NCBI GenBank assembly: GCA_012511995.1
Contig: JAAZFA010000102.1
Span: 1-15,161 of the forward strand
DNA: 15,161 nt
Origin: Thermoproteota archaeon
GTDB taxonomy: Archaea > Thermoproteota > Bathyarchaeia > Bathyarchaeales > Bathycorpusculaceae
Direction: 5' to 3'
Shown here: positions 14,988-15,161 of the stretch, in pieces
How positions within the stretch are numbered: the first letter of the stretch is position 1
How the letters are laid out: each line of letters begins with the position of its first letter
The notes under the pieces: generated by a model
Told to the model about the DNA's origin: nothing
Seen by the model: only the letters and a program-made list of their open reading frames with translations
Databases searched by the model: none
Translations under genes and position numbers: made by a program

Positions 14988-15161
14988 TATTATTTTGTGA
15001 GGGTTGACTTATTCCACCGACGACGTCGTCGCATGCTTACACTTTAGGGTTAGGTAACAGCCTGCAGTCGGTCTTCACGGTTCTAATCCGAGTCCAACTG
15101 CAAGAAGGTCACCTATACCCCGACTACTAACGCATCTCCACATGGGCGCCGGCGGTGAGTA

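Larger units (their letters stand above)
14680..15161. other. Non-coding tail with hairpins, G-runs and G+C-rich end
   Basis: No gene is convincing. An 81-codon minus-strand frame (14706-14951) is open because G-runs read as proline, and has no domain. The stretch holds a probable terminator, three hairpin/G-run modules and a perfect 14-base palindrome CGACGACGTCGTCG (15018-15031). The final 100 bases are visibly richer in G+C than the preceding intergenic DNA, with an outer pairing AGTCGG (about 15066) to CCGACT (about 15118) that would suit a structured RNA cut by the window edge. Confidence 0.4.

Noticed and set aside
15066..15123. tRNA gene suggested by GGTTCTAATCC
   Set aside because: No matching acceptor stem, D arm or anticodon arm can be drawn around it.

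Overview
The window looks like an archaeal chromosome segment, most plausibly from the Thermoproteota/Bathyarchaeia side. The evidence is an archaeal-type ATP-dependent DNA ligase with a PCNA-binding-like motif, TATA-type promoters about 25 bases upstream of probable transcript starts, a mix of leaderless and Shine-Dalgarno-led genes, frequent TTG starts, a tRNA-Ile(GAT), and large Thr/Pro-linked parallel beta-helix surface proteins. The archaeal call is firm; the lineage is inference.

Layout. Bases 30-624 (minus) hold a broken surface-protein gene. A nitroreductase follows (930-1451), then a 41-residue four-Cys mini-protein (1957-2082) facing a flavodoxin (2092-2514, minus). A divergent promoter region separates the flavodoxin from the DNA ligase (2685-4454). 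A coiled-coil protein of unknown role comes next (4512-5123), convergent with a thioredoxin (5126-5449, minus). Bases 5576-7846 (minus) are a badly decayed but end-to-end recognisable beta-helix surface protein. Beyond it are an MscL-type channel (8015-8395, minus), a YihY/BrkB membrane protein (8549-9496), a small Cys/His protein (9710-9913, minus), tRNA-Ile (10027-10104, minus), a flavoprotein disulfide reductase homologue (10269-11702), a four-Cys small protein (11759-12013) and a DUF488/YeaO protein (12117-12476).

The last 2.7 kb is different. A 1.3 kb A+T-rich gene desert precedes a single orphan gene with a helix-turn-helix-like N-terminus (13780-14679). That gene is followed by a non-coding stretch with repeated hairpin plus G-run modules and a G+C-richer end. 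This is the part most likely to contain something undescribed, perhaps an integrated-element remnant or a structured DNA/RNA locus.

How the genes relate. There is no single large operon. A loose redox theme runs through the window (nitroreductase, flavodoxin, thioredoxin, FAD/NAD disulfide reductase, several Cys-rich mini-proteins), along with membrane-stress functions (MscL, BrkB). Both surface-protein genes are broken, which suggests recent loss of cell-surface functions at this locus or a rapidly turning-over gene family.
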